Assembly: GCA_020629715.1 (NCBI GenBank)
Contig: JAHDCU010000006.1
Location: 62,001-126,000, forward strand
Reading direction: 5' to 3'
Origin: Saprospiraceae bacterium
GTDB taxonomy: Bacteria > Bacteroidota > Bacteroidia > Chitinophagales > Saprospiraceae
DNA length: 64,000 bases
This document shows, in pieces, positions 44,498 through 53,590 of this stretch. Under the pieces are notes generated by a model. The model was given only the letters and a program-made list of their open reading frames with translations, did not search any database and was not told the origin of the DNA. Made by a program: the position numbers and the translations under genes. How positions within the stretch are numbered: position 1 is the stretch's first letter; every line of letters starts with the position of its first letter.

Positions 44498-47110
44498 ATG
44501 TTTTTACGTGCTATACTTTTTATATCGACGATTTCTGTTTTGCTTATGTCTTGTGGCGGTACCAAAGATTTGGTATATACACCTACAGAAGATTATGAAG
44601 AGCGTATTTTAGATACTATGCAGGTGGTTGCACCAGTCAAAGAGGAAGAACCAGAAGATTTTACACTACCAGTATATAATGCTAGCCATACTCGGACTAT
44701 AGATATTGTTCATACGAAGCTAGATCTGGCTTTTGACTGGGCTAAACAACATGTCATCGGTAAAGCAGATATTGAGTTTACGGCTATGTTTTATCCGATT
44801 ACAGAGTTTGAGTTGGATGCCCAAAACTTTGATATCCTTAGTGTAGACCTCAATGGAAAGACGGCTAAATATAAGTATGACGGTCAGACTATCAAGGTAT
44901 ACAGTCCAGTGAATATCACTAGGCGAACACAGATGATGGTATCTATCGATTACATTGCTAAACCCAATGATGGTCCTGTAGGTGGTAGTGCAGCTATAAC
45001 TTCAGATAAAGGATTGTTTTTTATTAATCCATTAAAAACCGACCCTAATAAACCACAACAGATTTGGACGCAAGGTGAGACAGAAAATAATTCGCGGTGG
45101 TTTCCTACAGTCGATAAGCCCAATGAGAGATGCACTCAAGAAATATATGTCACGGTTGAAGATAGATTCAAGACCTTAAGTAATGGTACGATGATTTCTT
45201 CTACTAAAAATGCAGATGGTACTCGTACTGATTATTGGAAACAAGATCAGCCTCATGCGCCGTATTTATTTATGCTTGCAATAGGAGAATATGCCGTAGT
45301 TAATGACAGCTGGAACGGAAAGCCTGTAGATTATTATGTTGAGCCTGCGTTTAAAGAGGATGCCACAGAGATCTTTAATCATACCAAAGAGATGCTGGAC
45401 TTTTTCTCTGAAAAATTGGACTATCCATATCCTTGGGATAAGTACTCTCAAGTGGTATGTAGGGATTACGTATCAGGAGCGATGGAGAACACCACGGCAG
45501 TGATTTTTGGTGAATTTGTACAAAAAGATCATAGAGAACTGATCGATAATGGCAACGACCTCATCGTTGCACATGAGCTTTTTCACCATTGGTTTGGTGA
45601 TCTCGTGACTTGTGAATCTTGGGCCAACCTTACCATGAATGAAGGTTTTGCCAATTACTCTGAGTATATGTGGTTTCAGCATAAATATGGGCAGATGCGA
45701 GCAGATATGCATCGTCGAAATGAATTGAATAGTTATGTTTCTTCTTTTGAAAATCAAGGAGGCCATCCATTAATTCACTACGGGTATGAGGATAAAGAAG
45801 ACATGTTTGATGCACATAGTTACAACAAAGGAGGGCTTGTATTGCATATGTTGAGAGACTATGTTGGTGATGAAGCATTTTTTGCATCCCTAAGTAAATA
45901 TCTCAAAGACAATGAATATACAGAAGTAGAAGCAGATGAATTGAGACTGGCTTTTGAGGATATTACAGGACAAGATCTCAATTGGTTTTTTGATCAGTGG
46001 TACTTCAGTGCAGGACATACACAGTTGAGCGTAGCTTATGATATTGATGATGAAAATAATTTGATCAATATTGATGTAAGTCAAATTCAAAATACGGAAG
46101 AACACCTACCTGTATATATTCTAAATCCTACGGTACAAGCATGGGATGCGGCAGGGAATAAATATGAAACTCCGGTAGTACTAAATCAAAGAGAGCAGAC
46201 CATAACACTTTCTCCTTCGGATCTAGGGATGTCTGAGTTGCCAGTCTTAGTTATTTTAGATGGAAAGGATATTCTACTCGCAGAAATTTTTGAAGATCGC
46301 TCTTCAGAAGATTATCTACTTATAGCTCAGTTTGAAACAGCATATGTGTATAAATTACAGGCCTTGAAAGCACTAAAAGCCAATAGTTCTGCCCAAAATT
46401 TACTTAAGGAACACCTAAGTCATGACTTTTATAACTTAAGATATCAGGCATTACAAAGTATGGATATAGATCAATCTATGTCTAGTGATCTAGTGGATAT
46501 GGTAAAAGCCGATAAACACTCTAAAGTAAGAGCAACGGCATTGAAAAAGTTAGCAAAGCTCGATGCTTCATCCTATATAGGTCTTGCCAAGCAGGTAATT
46601 GCCAAGGAGCAGGCCTATCCTGTAGTAGCTGAGGCATTATCGTTACTTAATAAAGTCAATGATCCTGAGATTATCAAAACGGCAGAGGCTATGCAAAATG
46701 TGAGATCATCTTCAGTATCATCTCAAGTGGCAGATATTTTCATCAAGAGTAAGGACCCTAAATACAATACTTTTTTCGTGGATAAAATCAAGACGACTTC
46801 TATCTATGAGCTTTTTCCAATGATGAATAAATTTAGTCGATATATAGAGTATATGGGTCCGAAAGAGCTCCTTAGTACTGCACAGCAGTTATCTAGTATC
46901 AGTATGGATACTGGTGAGATTAGTTATAAAAAATATATGGTGACTAATGCCATTAGCAATATCAAGAAGCGACTCGACGGTATACCTCGAGAATCTGAAG
47001 ATACTAAAGCAACATTAAATGGCTATAGCTCTAAAGTCAAACAGATATTAGAAAAGATTATCGCCAACGAAACGGATGAACAGCTCAAGGCTCGATATTC
47101 AGGATTTTAA
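44498..47110 (+). CDS. M1-family aminopeptidase, lipoprotein
   Basis: 870 residues. Leader with lipobox LMSC. The gluzincin site is complete: HELFHHW with His359, Glu360 and His363, and the third ligand Glu382 in TMNEGFANY. The exopeptidase motif GAMEN is at 327-331. N-terminal saddle domain precedes it. After residue about 600 the protein has HEAT-like helical repeats (LRYQALQSMDIDQS, VRATALKKLAKLDA). It removes N-terminal amino acids from peptides in the periplasm or at the surface, fitting the peptide-scavenging genes downstream. Monocistronic by spacing. Confidence 0.94.
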   Translation: MFLRAILFISTISVLLMSCGGTKDLVYTPTEDYEERILDTMQVVAPVKEEEPEDFTLPVYNASHTRTIDIVHTKLDLAFDWAKQHVIGKADIEFTAMFYPITEFELDAQNFDILSVDLNGKTAKYKYDGQTIKVYSPVNITRRTQMMVSIDYIAKPNDGPVGGSAAITSDKGLFFINPLKTDPNKPQQIWTQGETENNSRWFPTVDKPNERCTQEIYVTVEDRFKTLSNGTMISSTKNADGTRTDYWKQDQPHAPYLFMLAIGEYAVVNDSWNGKPVDYYVEPAFKEDATEIFNHTKEMLDFFSEKLDYPYPWDKYSQVVCRDYVSGAMENTTAVIFGEFVQKDHRELIDNGNDLIVAHELFHHWFGDLVTCESWANLTMNEGFANYSEYMWFQHKYGQMRADMHRRNELNSYVSSFENQGGHPLIHYGYEDKEDMFDAHSYNKGGLVLHMLRDYVGDEAFFASLSKYLKDNEYTEVEADELRLAFEDITGQDLNWFFDQWYFSAGHTQLSVAYDIDDENNLINIDVSQIQNTEEHLPVYILNPTVQAWDAAGNKYETPVVLNQREQTITLSPSDLGMSELPVLVILDGKDILLAEIFEDRSSEDYLLIAQFETAYVYKLQALKALKANSSAQNLLKEHLSHDFYNLRYQALQSMDIDQSMSSDLVDMVKADKHSKVRATALKKLAKLDASSYIGLAKQVIAKEQAYPVVAEALSLLNKVNDPEIIKTAEAMQNVRSSSVSSQVADIFIKSKDPKYNTFFVDKIKTTSIYELFPMMNKFSRYIEYMGPKELLSTAQQLSSISMDTGEISYKKYMVTNAISNIKKRLDGIPRESEDTKATLNGYSSKVKQILEKIIANETDEQLKARYSGF

Positions 47111-47275
47111 CCCTTTGAAGAGTATAGCTTAGTACTATGATTCTTGACTTTGCATGATTTTAAGCTTAAATTTATCTTTTAGGCTGCTATAGATTAATGT
47201 AGAGACAGCGAGATAATCGAAAACCATCTTTATCGAAGTACAACAGTACTTCTAGAATAAAGAAAAATATAATTG

Positions 47276-50200
47276 ATGCCCGAATTGAGTAGTTACGATG
47301 TATTGGTTGATAAGCTAGATACCTTTATACGCAAATATTATATCAATAAGATCATTAGAGGCTCACTCTACGCAGTAGCTTTGATCATTGGATTGTTTTT
47401 ATTATTTAGCTTGTTGGAGCACCAGTTTTTCTTTGGAAAAGGAGTGAGAAAATTATTTTTCTTTGGTTTCATAGGTACGTTTTTATTTGCGCTCTCCTAT
47501 TGGGTGATTGCACCCATATTAAAATATTTCCGATTGGGCAAAACGATTGACCATGAGCAAGCTGCAAGTATTATAGGTAACCACTTTACAGATGTACAAG
47601 ATAAGTTGCTCAACATATTGCACCTCAAGAGACAAAGTGAGTCGATGGCTGATACGACGCTAATCGAGGCAAGTATAGCTCAAAAAACCACCAAATTAAG
47701 TCCTATTCCTTTTAAAAACGCTATAGATCTCCGAGAGAATAAAAAATATCTCCGGTATGCATTACCACCTTTTCTGTTATTCTTAGTCTTACTCTTTGCA
47801 GCTCCCAGCTTGATCAAAGATAGCACCAATAGGATCATCAATAACAATAAAGAATTCGAACGAGCAGCGCCGTTTCATTATGTAGTCAATGCAGATGATT
47901 TAAAAGTTGTGCAATATGAAGATTATAAGCTACAAGTGAAAATCGAGGGCGAATATGTCCCAGAAGAAGTATTTATCAAGCAAGGAGATTTTAGCTATCG
48001 GCTAAAAAAGCAAGGTCAAGACCTGTTTGAATATGACTTTAAAAACGTACAGAAGGATATAGATTTTCAGCTATATAGCGGCAGAGTTGAATCAGAGAGT
48101 TATACGCTTGATGCACTTGACAAGCCTTCGTTGACGGATTTTGAATTAAGCTTAGACTATCCCAGATATGTACAGCGATCGGATGAGATCATTCAAAATG
48201 TAGGTGATATTACCGTACCAGAAGGAACCAAGATTAAATGGACTTTTGAGGCAGATCATACGGATCGTATTGACTTGAAATTTAGCGGCTCATCGGAAGA
48301 AAAAGAAGCAAAACGACAAGGAGAGACTAATTACCATTTTGATCGTACTGCCCGTAGAGATGAATACTATAAGCTATTTTTAGCAAACAATCTTATCGAT
48401 ACACGTGATTCGATTTCTTATAGCATTTCTGTAGTTAAGGATAAGATACCTACTATTAGTGCAGAGCAATTTATTGATAGCTTATCTAAAAATTTATATT
48501 TTTTCGTAGGGTCGAGTGCCGATGATTATGGCCTTTCAAAACTCCAATTTAACTACCGTATCTCTAGAGAAGATGGTAGAGCAGAGGAAGAGGTAAAAAT
48601 ACCAATAGGAATAGATAAGACAAGAGCCGAAGATTTTAGTTACACATTTGATATAGAAGAGCTAGGGCTTAATCCTGGTGACAATGTTTCTTATTACTTT
48701 CAGGTATTTGACAATGACGGATTTAATGGTCCAAAATCGGCTAAAACCGCAGTACAATCATTTAGAAAACCTACAATAGAAGAATACGAAGAAAAAGAAG
48801 ATCAAAACGAAGAAGAAATCAAGGAAAAGCTAAAAGAAACCAAAGAGAAGTCAAGAGAAATACGAGAAGAGTTTAAAAAGATGAGAGAAAAGCTCCGTCA
48901 GGAAAAAGAGCTAGAGTGGGAAGACAAAAAGGATATAGAAAAACTGCTTGAAGAACAAAAGAAACTACGTGAGGAGTTAGAAAAAGCTAAAGAGAAGTTT
49001 GAGGAGAATCGAGAAAATGAAGAAGAGTTTAAAGAGGAAAAACCAGAGTTACAAGAAAAGCAAGAGAAACTCCAAGAGTTATTTGAAGAAGTACTAGATG
49101 AGGAGACTAAAGAACTCATGGAAAAGATCGAAGAGCTTATGCAAGAGCTCAACAAGGACAATGCCATGGAGATGATGGAGCAGATGGAAATGGATGATAA
49201 AGAGATGGAGCAGGAGCTTGATCGTCTATTAGAATTGTACAAGCAACTTGAGATGGAGAAAGAGATCTCTGAGCAAATAGAAAAGTTGGAAGAGCTTGCC
49301 GAAAAACAAGAAAAGCTGAGTGAGGAAACTAAGAATGAAGAAAAGAGTAATGAGGAGCTTCAAAAAGAGCAAGAAAAACTAAATGAAGAATTTGAAAAGC
49401 TTAAGGAAAAGCAAGAAGAGCTAGAGAAAAAGAACGAAGAACTGAGCCCACCGAAAGACATGGGGGATAAAGAAGAGAACGAAGAGCAGATGGAAGAGAT
49501 AAGCGAAGATATGGAGGAGAGTCAAGAATCTCTAGAACAACAAGATTCTCAAAAAGCATCGGAGTCTCAGAAAAAAGCTTCAGAAAAGATGAAAGGGATG
49601 GCTGGTAAAATGCAGCAATCTATGGAGTCTGGCGAGATGGAGCAAATGGAAGAAGATATGGCAGCACTACGCCAGCTTCTTGAAAATTTAGTCAGCATGT
49701 CTTTTGATCAAGAAAGCTTGATCGAAGATGTACAAACTACTAATACTACAGTACCGCGATATGTAGAACTTGTACAGACTCAATTTAGACTAAAAGATGA
49801 TTTCGCATTGATAGCGGATAGTCTTCATGCCCTATCCTTAAGGCAAGATAAAATAGAGGCATTTGTCACAGAGAAAGTTAATGAAGTCGAAGGTAGCATT
49901 AAAGAAAGCTTGACTAGGTTGGAAGATCGAGTTAAGAATGAAGCAATACTCAACCAACGCGAAACCTTAAAAAATGTCAATGATCTTGCACTTATGCTTA
50001 GCGAGGCAATGAATCAAATGCAACAACAGATGTCAGGAATGATGTCCGGAAGTCAGATGTGCAATAAACCAGGTAAGGGTAAGTCGGGTAAGTCTGGAAA
50101 GATGCCTATGGATAAGATCACAGAGGGTCAAGAAGGGCTTAAAAAAGATCTTGAAAAGATGAAGGAAGGCATGGAAAAAGGGAAAGATGGCAAAGGGGGT

Positions 50201-50629
50201 ATGTCAAAGGAGTTTGCTAAAGCAGCAGCTAGACAAGCGGCTCTTAGAAAAGCTTTAGAGGGATTGAATGATGAGAAAAAAGAGCAAGGAAAAGGATCAA
50301 AAGAACTCCAAGAGCTCATCGATCAAATGGATAAAGTAGAGACAGAACTTGTAAATAAAAGGCTTAATGCAGAAATGATGAAACGTCAGCAAGATATCAT
50401 CACGAGACTTCTGAAAGCAGAAAATGCAGAGCGCCAACAAGAATATGATAACAAGCGTAAGGCCGAACAAGGTAGAGATCAGAAACGTAAGCTTCCTCTG
50501 GCACTTCAAGAGTACCTAAAAAAACGAGAAGACGAAATAGATCTATATAAATCTGTATCTCCGGAACTCAGACCTTACTATAGAGCGTTAGTAAAACAAT
50601 ACTATGAATCGCTGAAAGCGGATAAATAG
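47276..50629 (+). CDS. DUF4175 family membrane protein with long charged coiled coil
   Basis: 1,117 residues from ATG at 47276; a TTG three bases earlier would add one Met and is not preferred. Three hydrophobic segments lie at about 22-45, 58-85 and 160-182. A beta-rich domain follows to about 500. Residues about 505-790 are Glu/Lys-rich coiled coil (for example EEQKKLREELEKAKEKFEEN). Then a Met/Gln-rich stretch (MNQMQQQMSGMMSGSQM) and a Gly/Lys-rich linker precede a C-terminal helical part ending in VSPELRPYYRALVKQYYESL. DUF4175 is widespread in Bacteroidota and unassigned. The following RsbW-like and ybeY genes are typical neighbours. Confidence 0.88.
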   Translation: MPELSSYDVLVDKLDTFIRKYYINKIIRGSLYAVALIIGLFLLFSLLEHQFFFGKGVRKLFFFGFIGTFLFALSYWVIAPILKYFRLGKTIDHEQAASIIGNHFTDVQDKLLNILHLKRQSESMADTTLIEASIAQKTTKLSPIPFKNAIDLRENKKYLRYALPPFLLFLVLLFAAPSLIKDSTNRIINNNKEFERAAPFHYVVNADDLKVVQYEDYKLQVKIEGEYVPEEVFIKQGDFSYRLKKQGQDLFEYDFKNVQKDIDFQLYSGRVESESYTLDALDKPSLTDFELSLDYPRYVQRSDEIIQNVGDITVPEGTKIKWTFEADHTDRIDLKFSGSSEEKEAKRQGETNYHFDRTARRDEYYKLFLANNLIDTRDSISYSISVVKDKIPTISAEQFIDSLSKNLYFFVGSSADDYGLSKLQFNYRISREDGRAEEEVKIPIGIDKTRAEDFSYTFDIEELGLNPGDNVSYYFQVFDNDGFNGPKSAKTAVQSFRKPTIEEYEEKEDQNEEEIKEKLKETKEKSREIREEFKKMREKLRQEKELEWEDKKDIEKLLEEQKKLREELEKAKEKFEENRENEEEFKEEKPELQEKQEKLQELFEEVLDEETKELMEKIEELMQELNKDNAMEMMEQMEMDDKEMEQELDRLLELYKQLEMEKEISEQIEKLEELAEKQEKLSEETKNEEKSNEELQKEQEKLNEEFEKLKEKQEELEKKNEELSPPKDMGDKEENEEQMEEISEDMEESQESLEQQDSQKASESQKKASEKMKGMAGKMQQSMESGEMEQMEEDMAALRQLLENLVSMSFDQESLIEDVQTTNTTVPRYVELVQTQFRLKDDFALIADSLHALSLRQDKIEAFVTEKVNEVEGSIKESLTRLEDRVKNEAILNQRETLKNVNDLALMLSEAMNQMQQQMSGMMSGSQMCNKPGKGKSGKSGKMPMDKITEGQEGLKKDLEKMKEGMEKGKDGKGGMSKEFAKAAARQAALRKALEGLNDEKKEQGKGSKELQELIDQMDKVETELVNKRLNAEMMKRQQDIITRLLKAENAERQQEYDNKRKAEQGRDQKRKLPLALQEYLKKREDEIDLYKSVSPELRPYYRALVKQYYESLKADK

Positions 50630-50707
50630 TATCTTGCCCTGACCAAAGACAATAACTCAATACAAGACCTTAAACTTAAATGCACCCTTTAGATTAAGTT
50701 AAGTATC

Positions 50708-51106
50708 ATGAATGTGAAAACGTTGAAATTACCTTCCGTACCCAAATCGATTGTCAAGGTCGAGTCCTATGTACAACTGGTAGCTAATAGATATAAAATA
50801 AAACCGGATAAGTTTCCTAATATTCTTATCACTCTTACTGAAGCTGTGAATAATGCTATCATTCATGGCAATAATCAAGATGCTTCCAAGTATGTCAATA
50901 TTAGATTACGTGAAACCACGACGGGATTATGTTTTCAGATTTGTGATGAAGGCAATGGTTTCAACCCTAGTGAAATACCAGATCCTACATCACCAGAAAA
51001 TATCGAGTGCTGTGGAGGTAGAGGCGTATTTTTGATGAAAGAACTCAGTGATCATATAGATTATGATGAAAACGGAAGGATCGTAAACATTCATTTTAAT
51101 CTCTAA
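50708..51106 (+). CDS. RsbW-like ATP-binding (HATPase_c) anti-sigma/regulatory kinase
   Basis: 132 residues, only the GHKL ATPase domain. N box LTEAVNNAIIHGN, G1 box CDEGNGFNP and G2 box GGRGVFLMKELSD are all clear. Such stand-alone domains act as serine kinases of anti-anti-sigma proteins or bind a sigma factor. Its partner is not adjacent. It lies between DUF4175 and ybeY, an order conserved in Bacteroidota as far as I know. Confidence 0.9.
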   Translation: MNVKTLKLPSVPKSIVKVESYVQLVANRYKIKPDKFPNILITLTEAVNNAIIHGNNQDASKYVNIRLRETTTGLCFQICDEGNGFNPSEIPDPTSPENIECCGGRGVFLMKELSDHIDYDENGRIVNIHFNL

Positions 51107-51127
51107 TTAATCCCACCTAAATACTCT

Positions 51128-51538
51128 GTGGAAATACAATTTTTTCAAGAAGACATAGACTTTATATTAGACAATCAAGATTTATACTTAGCATGGATTG
51201 ATAGACTAGCCTCTCATCATCAAAAGATACTGGGTGATATCAACTATATCTTTTGCTCAGATGAGCATATTCTAAAAGTAAATCGAGAGCACCTCAATCA
51301 TGATTACTATACCGATATTATTACATTTCCTCTGAATGACGACCCAATAACAAGTGATATTTTCATCAGTGTAGATCGAGTAAAAGATAATGCATCACAA
51401 GAAGACGCGTCATTTGATGATGAGTTAAAAAGAGTCATGGCGCATGGCTTATTGCATCTCTTTGGATATGGAGATAAGAGTGATGCCGAAGCTCAGACAA
51501 TGCGCCAAGAAGAAGATAGAGCTATAGCTATGTTTTAA
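51128..51538 (+). CDS. ybeY: Endoribonuclease YbeY (rRNA maturation)
   Basis: 136 residues from a GTG start 21 bases after the previous stop. The metal-binding motif is HGLLHLFGYGDKSD: the first two His ligands are present, but the third position of the usual HGxLHLxGYDH is Asp rather than His. This substitution is also known in other Bacteroidota YbeY proteins. YITDIITFPLN-like residues (YYTDIITFPLND) mark the family. It acts in 16S rRNA 3' end maturation and ribosome quality control. Confidence 0.92.
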   Translation: MEIQFFQEDIDFILDNQDLYLAWIDRLASHHQKILGDINYIFCSDEHILKVNREHLNHDYYTDIITFPLNDDPITSDIFISVDRVKDNASQEDASFDDELKRVMAHGLLHLFGYGDKSDAEAQTMRQEEDRAIAMF

Positions 51539-51589
51539 AATAAGCGTCATAATATTTCTATTTTAGACCTTCTCTAAAAACTATATATA

Positions 51590-53278
51590 ATGCATAAGTT
51601 CATTACGATACTATTTTTGTTGTTGCCCATTTATACGCTGATTGCCCAAGATCGTATCACCGGTTTTCCACATGCTACGCGTTCTGAAGTTATTGCTCAA
51701 AATGGGATGGCGGCTACATCACAGCCATTATGTACTCAAGTTGCTATTGATATACTTAAAAAAGGTGGTTCAGCGACCGATGCCGCGATTGCTGCCAACG
51801 CATGTTTAGGACTGATGGAACCTACAGGAAATGGAATAGGAGGTGATCTATTTGCAATAGTATGGGATGCTAAAACACAAAAACTACATGGGTTAAATGC
51901 GAGTGGAAGATCTCCCAAAAGTCTGACACTCGACTACTTTAAAGAAAATGGATTAGATAAGATACCATCACATGGACCGCTACCAGTATCTGTTCCCGGT
52001 TGTGTGGATGGGTGGTTTGAGTTGCATGGTAAATTTGGTAAGCTATCTATGGATGAAGTTTTACAGCCCGCTATTGAATATGCCAATAATGGGTTTCCGG
52101 TAAGTGAACTTATATCTTACTATTGGGGCAGAAGTGTTAACTTTTTATCCAAATTTGACGGCTTTGCAGAGATCTATATGCCAGAAGGTAAAGCACCGCA
52201 AAAAGGAGATATATTTAAAAATCCAGCCCTTGCAAATACATTAAGTATCATTGCAAAAGAAGGAAGAGATGCTTTTTACAAAGGTGATATAGCTAGAAAA
52301 ATAGCGAGGTACATGAAAGCCCAAGGAGGCTTTCTTAATTACGAGGATATGGCAAGTCATACCTCTGAGTGGGTAGATCCTGTAAGCACTAATTATCGCG
52401 GATATGATGTGTGGGAGTTACCTCCTAACGGACAGGGAATTGCAGCATTACAGATCTTGAATATCATGGAAATGCATGATGTGAAAGCTATGGGCTTTGA
52501 TAGTCCAGAATATGTTCACTTATTTACGGAAGCTAAGAAGATTGCCTTCGCAGATCGTGCTAAATACTATGCCGATCCAGCATTTAATGATATACCTACG
52601 GATTGGTTGATTTCTAAAGAATATGCTAAGCAAAGAGCGGCTGAAATAAACCCAAATAGGGCAGCTAGATCAGTAGAGGCAGGTACATTAAAAGATGGGG
52701 ATACCATCTATCTAACAGTAGCAGATAAGGATGGTAATATGGTCTCGCTTATTCAAAGTAATTATCGAGGTATGGGATCGGGAATGACACCTGATGGCCT
52801 AGGTTTTATACTGCAAGATCGAGGCGAGTTATTCAGCTTAGAAGAAGGGCATTTTAATGTATATGAACCGGGCAAAAGACCATTTCATACCATTATTCCA
52901 GCCTTTGTTACTAACGATGGCAAACCATACATCAGTTTTGGTCTGATGGGAGGAGCCATGCAGCCACAAGGTCATGCACAGGTCCTAATGAATATCATTG
53001 ATTTCGGTATGAACCTACAAGAAGCAGGTGATGCACCTCGTATTTCTCACGGAGGAAGCACTCAACCTACTGGGGGTAACATGACCAATGGTGGCATCCT
53101 CAATTTAGAGTCAGGTTTTTCATATGAAACCATCAGAGGTTTGATGTCTAAAGGTCATAAGGTTCAATTTGCTAAAGGCATATACGGGGGCTATCAAGCA
53201 ATCATGTGGGATGATGAGCGTAAAGTGTACTTTGGTGCTAGTGAAAGTCGTAAAGATGGTATGGCGGCAGGGTATTAA
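51590..53278 (+). CDS. ggt: Gamma-glutamyltransferase
   Basis: 562 residues with a signal peptide (ILFLLLPIYTLIAQ). The large subunit has AIDILKKGGSATDAAIAANA and PTGNGIGGDLFAIVWD. Autoprocessing is expected before Thr372 in DGDTIYLTVADKDGN, the nucleophile of the small subunit, followed by LGFILQDRGELFSL and PFHTIIPAFVT. The lid and active-site residues GGAMQPQGHAQ are present. It cleaves gamma-glutamyl bonds of glutathione-like compounds in the periplasm. Confidence 0.93.
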   Translation: MHKFITILFLLLPIYTLIAQDRITGFPHATRSEVIAQNGMAATSQPLCTQVAIDILKKGGSATDAAIAANACLGLMEPTGNGIGGDLFAIVWDAKTQKLHGLNASGRSPKSLTLDYFKENGLDKIPSHGPLPVSVPGCVDGWFELHGKFGKLSMDEVLQPAIEYANNGFPVSELISYYWGRSVNFLSKFDGFAEIYMPEGKAPQKGDIFKNPALANTLSIIAKEGRDAFYKGDIARKIARYMKAQGGFLNYEDMASHTSEWVDPVSTNYRGYDVWELPPNGQGIAALQILNIMEMHDVKAMGFDSPEYVHLFTEAKKIAFADRAKYYADPAFNDIPTDWLISKEYAKQRAAEINPNRAARSVEAGTLKDGDTIYLTVADKDGNMVSLIQSNYRGMGSGMTPDGLGFILQDRGELFSLEEGHFNVYEPGKRPFHTIIPAFVTNDGKPYISFGLMGGAMQPQGHAQVLMNIIDFGMNLQEAGDAPRISHGGSTQPTGGNMTNGGILNLESGFSYETIRGLMSKGHKVQFAKGIYGGYQAIMWDDERKVYFGASESRKDGMAAGY

Positions 53279-53284
53279 ATAGCT

Positions 53285-53304
53285 CGATTTCGCGATTTCG
53301 CGAT
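53285..53304 (+). repeat. Interspersed repeat family 2, copy 2 (left arm)
   Basis: CGATTTCGCGATTTCGCGAT is itself tandem-like (TTCGCGAT twice). It matches the reverse complement of 53530-53549 at 17 of 20 positions and the copy at 36426 at 16 of 20. Confidence 0.55.
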
Positions 53305-53400
53305 ACCGTGAATTCGCGACTGATCTAGCATTATGCGTAGGCTTTCTCACCAATGATAACCACCTTAAGTGGTTGGAGAAAAGAACAAACACTCGTTTAA

Positions 53401-53438
53401 AAACTCTCTGTGCTCTTAGTGTTCTCTGTGGTTCAAAA
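53401..53438 (+). repeat. Interspersed repeat family 1, copy C
   Basis: Variant with AAACTCTCTGTGCTCTTAGT followed by GTTCTCTGTGGTTCAAAA. It keeps the AAACTCT start and the CTCTGTGGTT end of the family but with GTG in place of ATG steps. Confidence 0.5.
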
Positions 53439-53446
53439 AATGAACA

Positions 53447-53495
53447 AACTCTACTTAGCATGCCTATATGTTCTCCATGCCTCTATGGTTTAAAT
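53447..53495 (+). repeat. Interspersed repeat family 1, copy D
   Basis: Starts AAACTCTACTTAGCATGCC and ends CCATGCCTCTATGGTTTAAAT. The last part matches copy A almost exactly. It follows copy C by 8 bases in the same orientation. Confidence 0.55.
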
Positions 53496-53529
53496 CTTGT
53501 TCAATCTCCCAACATCGCGACGTCTCGAA

Positions 53530-53549
53530 ATCGCAACATCACGAAATCG
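53530..53549 (-). repeat. Interspersed repeat family 2, copy 3 (right arm)
   Basis: On the minus strand CGATTTCGTGATGTTGCGAT, inverted relative to the copy at 53285, with 17 of 20 positions equal. It ends 10 bases before the -7 element of trhO. Confidence 0.5.
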
Positions 53550-53558
53550 AAAAAGAAC

Positions 53559-53566
53559 TACCTTTG
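53559..53566 (+). promoter_or_regulatory. Candidate -7 element for trhO
   Basis: TACCTTTG followed by CACC fits TAnnTTTG and has the same GCACC extension as the promoter at 33717. The start would fall about 18 bases before the trhO ATG. A -33 TTG is not evident. Confidence 0.5.
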
Positions 53567-53590
53567 CACCTCACGTAAACTGCAATTGCG

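Larger units (their letters stand above)
53279..53590. other. Repeat-dense gene-free stretch before trhO
   Basis: 312 bases with no gene. Two family 2 repeats in inverted orientation (53285-53304 and 53530-53549) frame two family 1 repeats (53401-53438 and 53447-53495). A smaller inverted repeat, AACCAC and GTGGTT, lies at 53358-53374. The trhO promoter element follows at 53559. The layout resembles a small non-coding mobile or structured element. Confidence 0.55.

Noticed and set aside
48898-49242. Serine-rich 114-residue frame on the minus strand
   Set aside because: It is antisense to the Glu/Lys-rich coiled coil of the DUF4175 gene; the Ser-rich composition is a by-product of GAA/GAG codons on the other strand.
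49000-50200. Purine-rich low-complexity tract as a possible non-coding element
   Set aside because: It is in frame within the DUF4175 gene and encodes a regular coiled coil.
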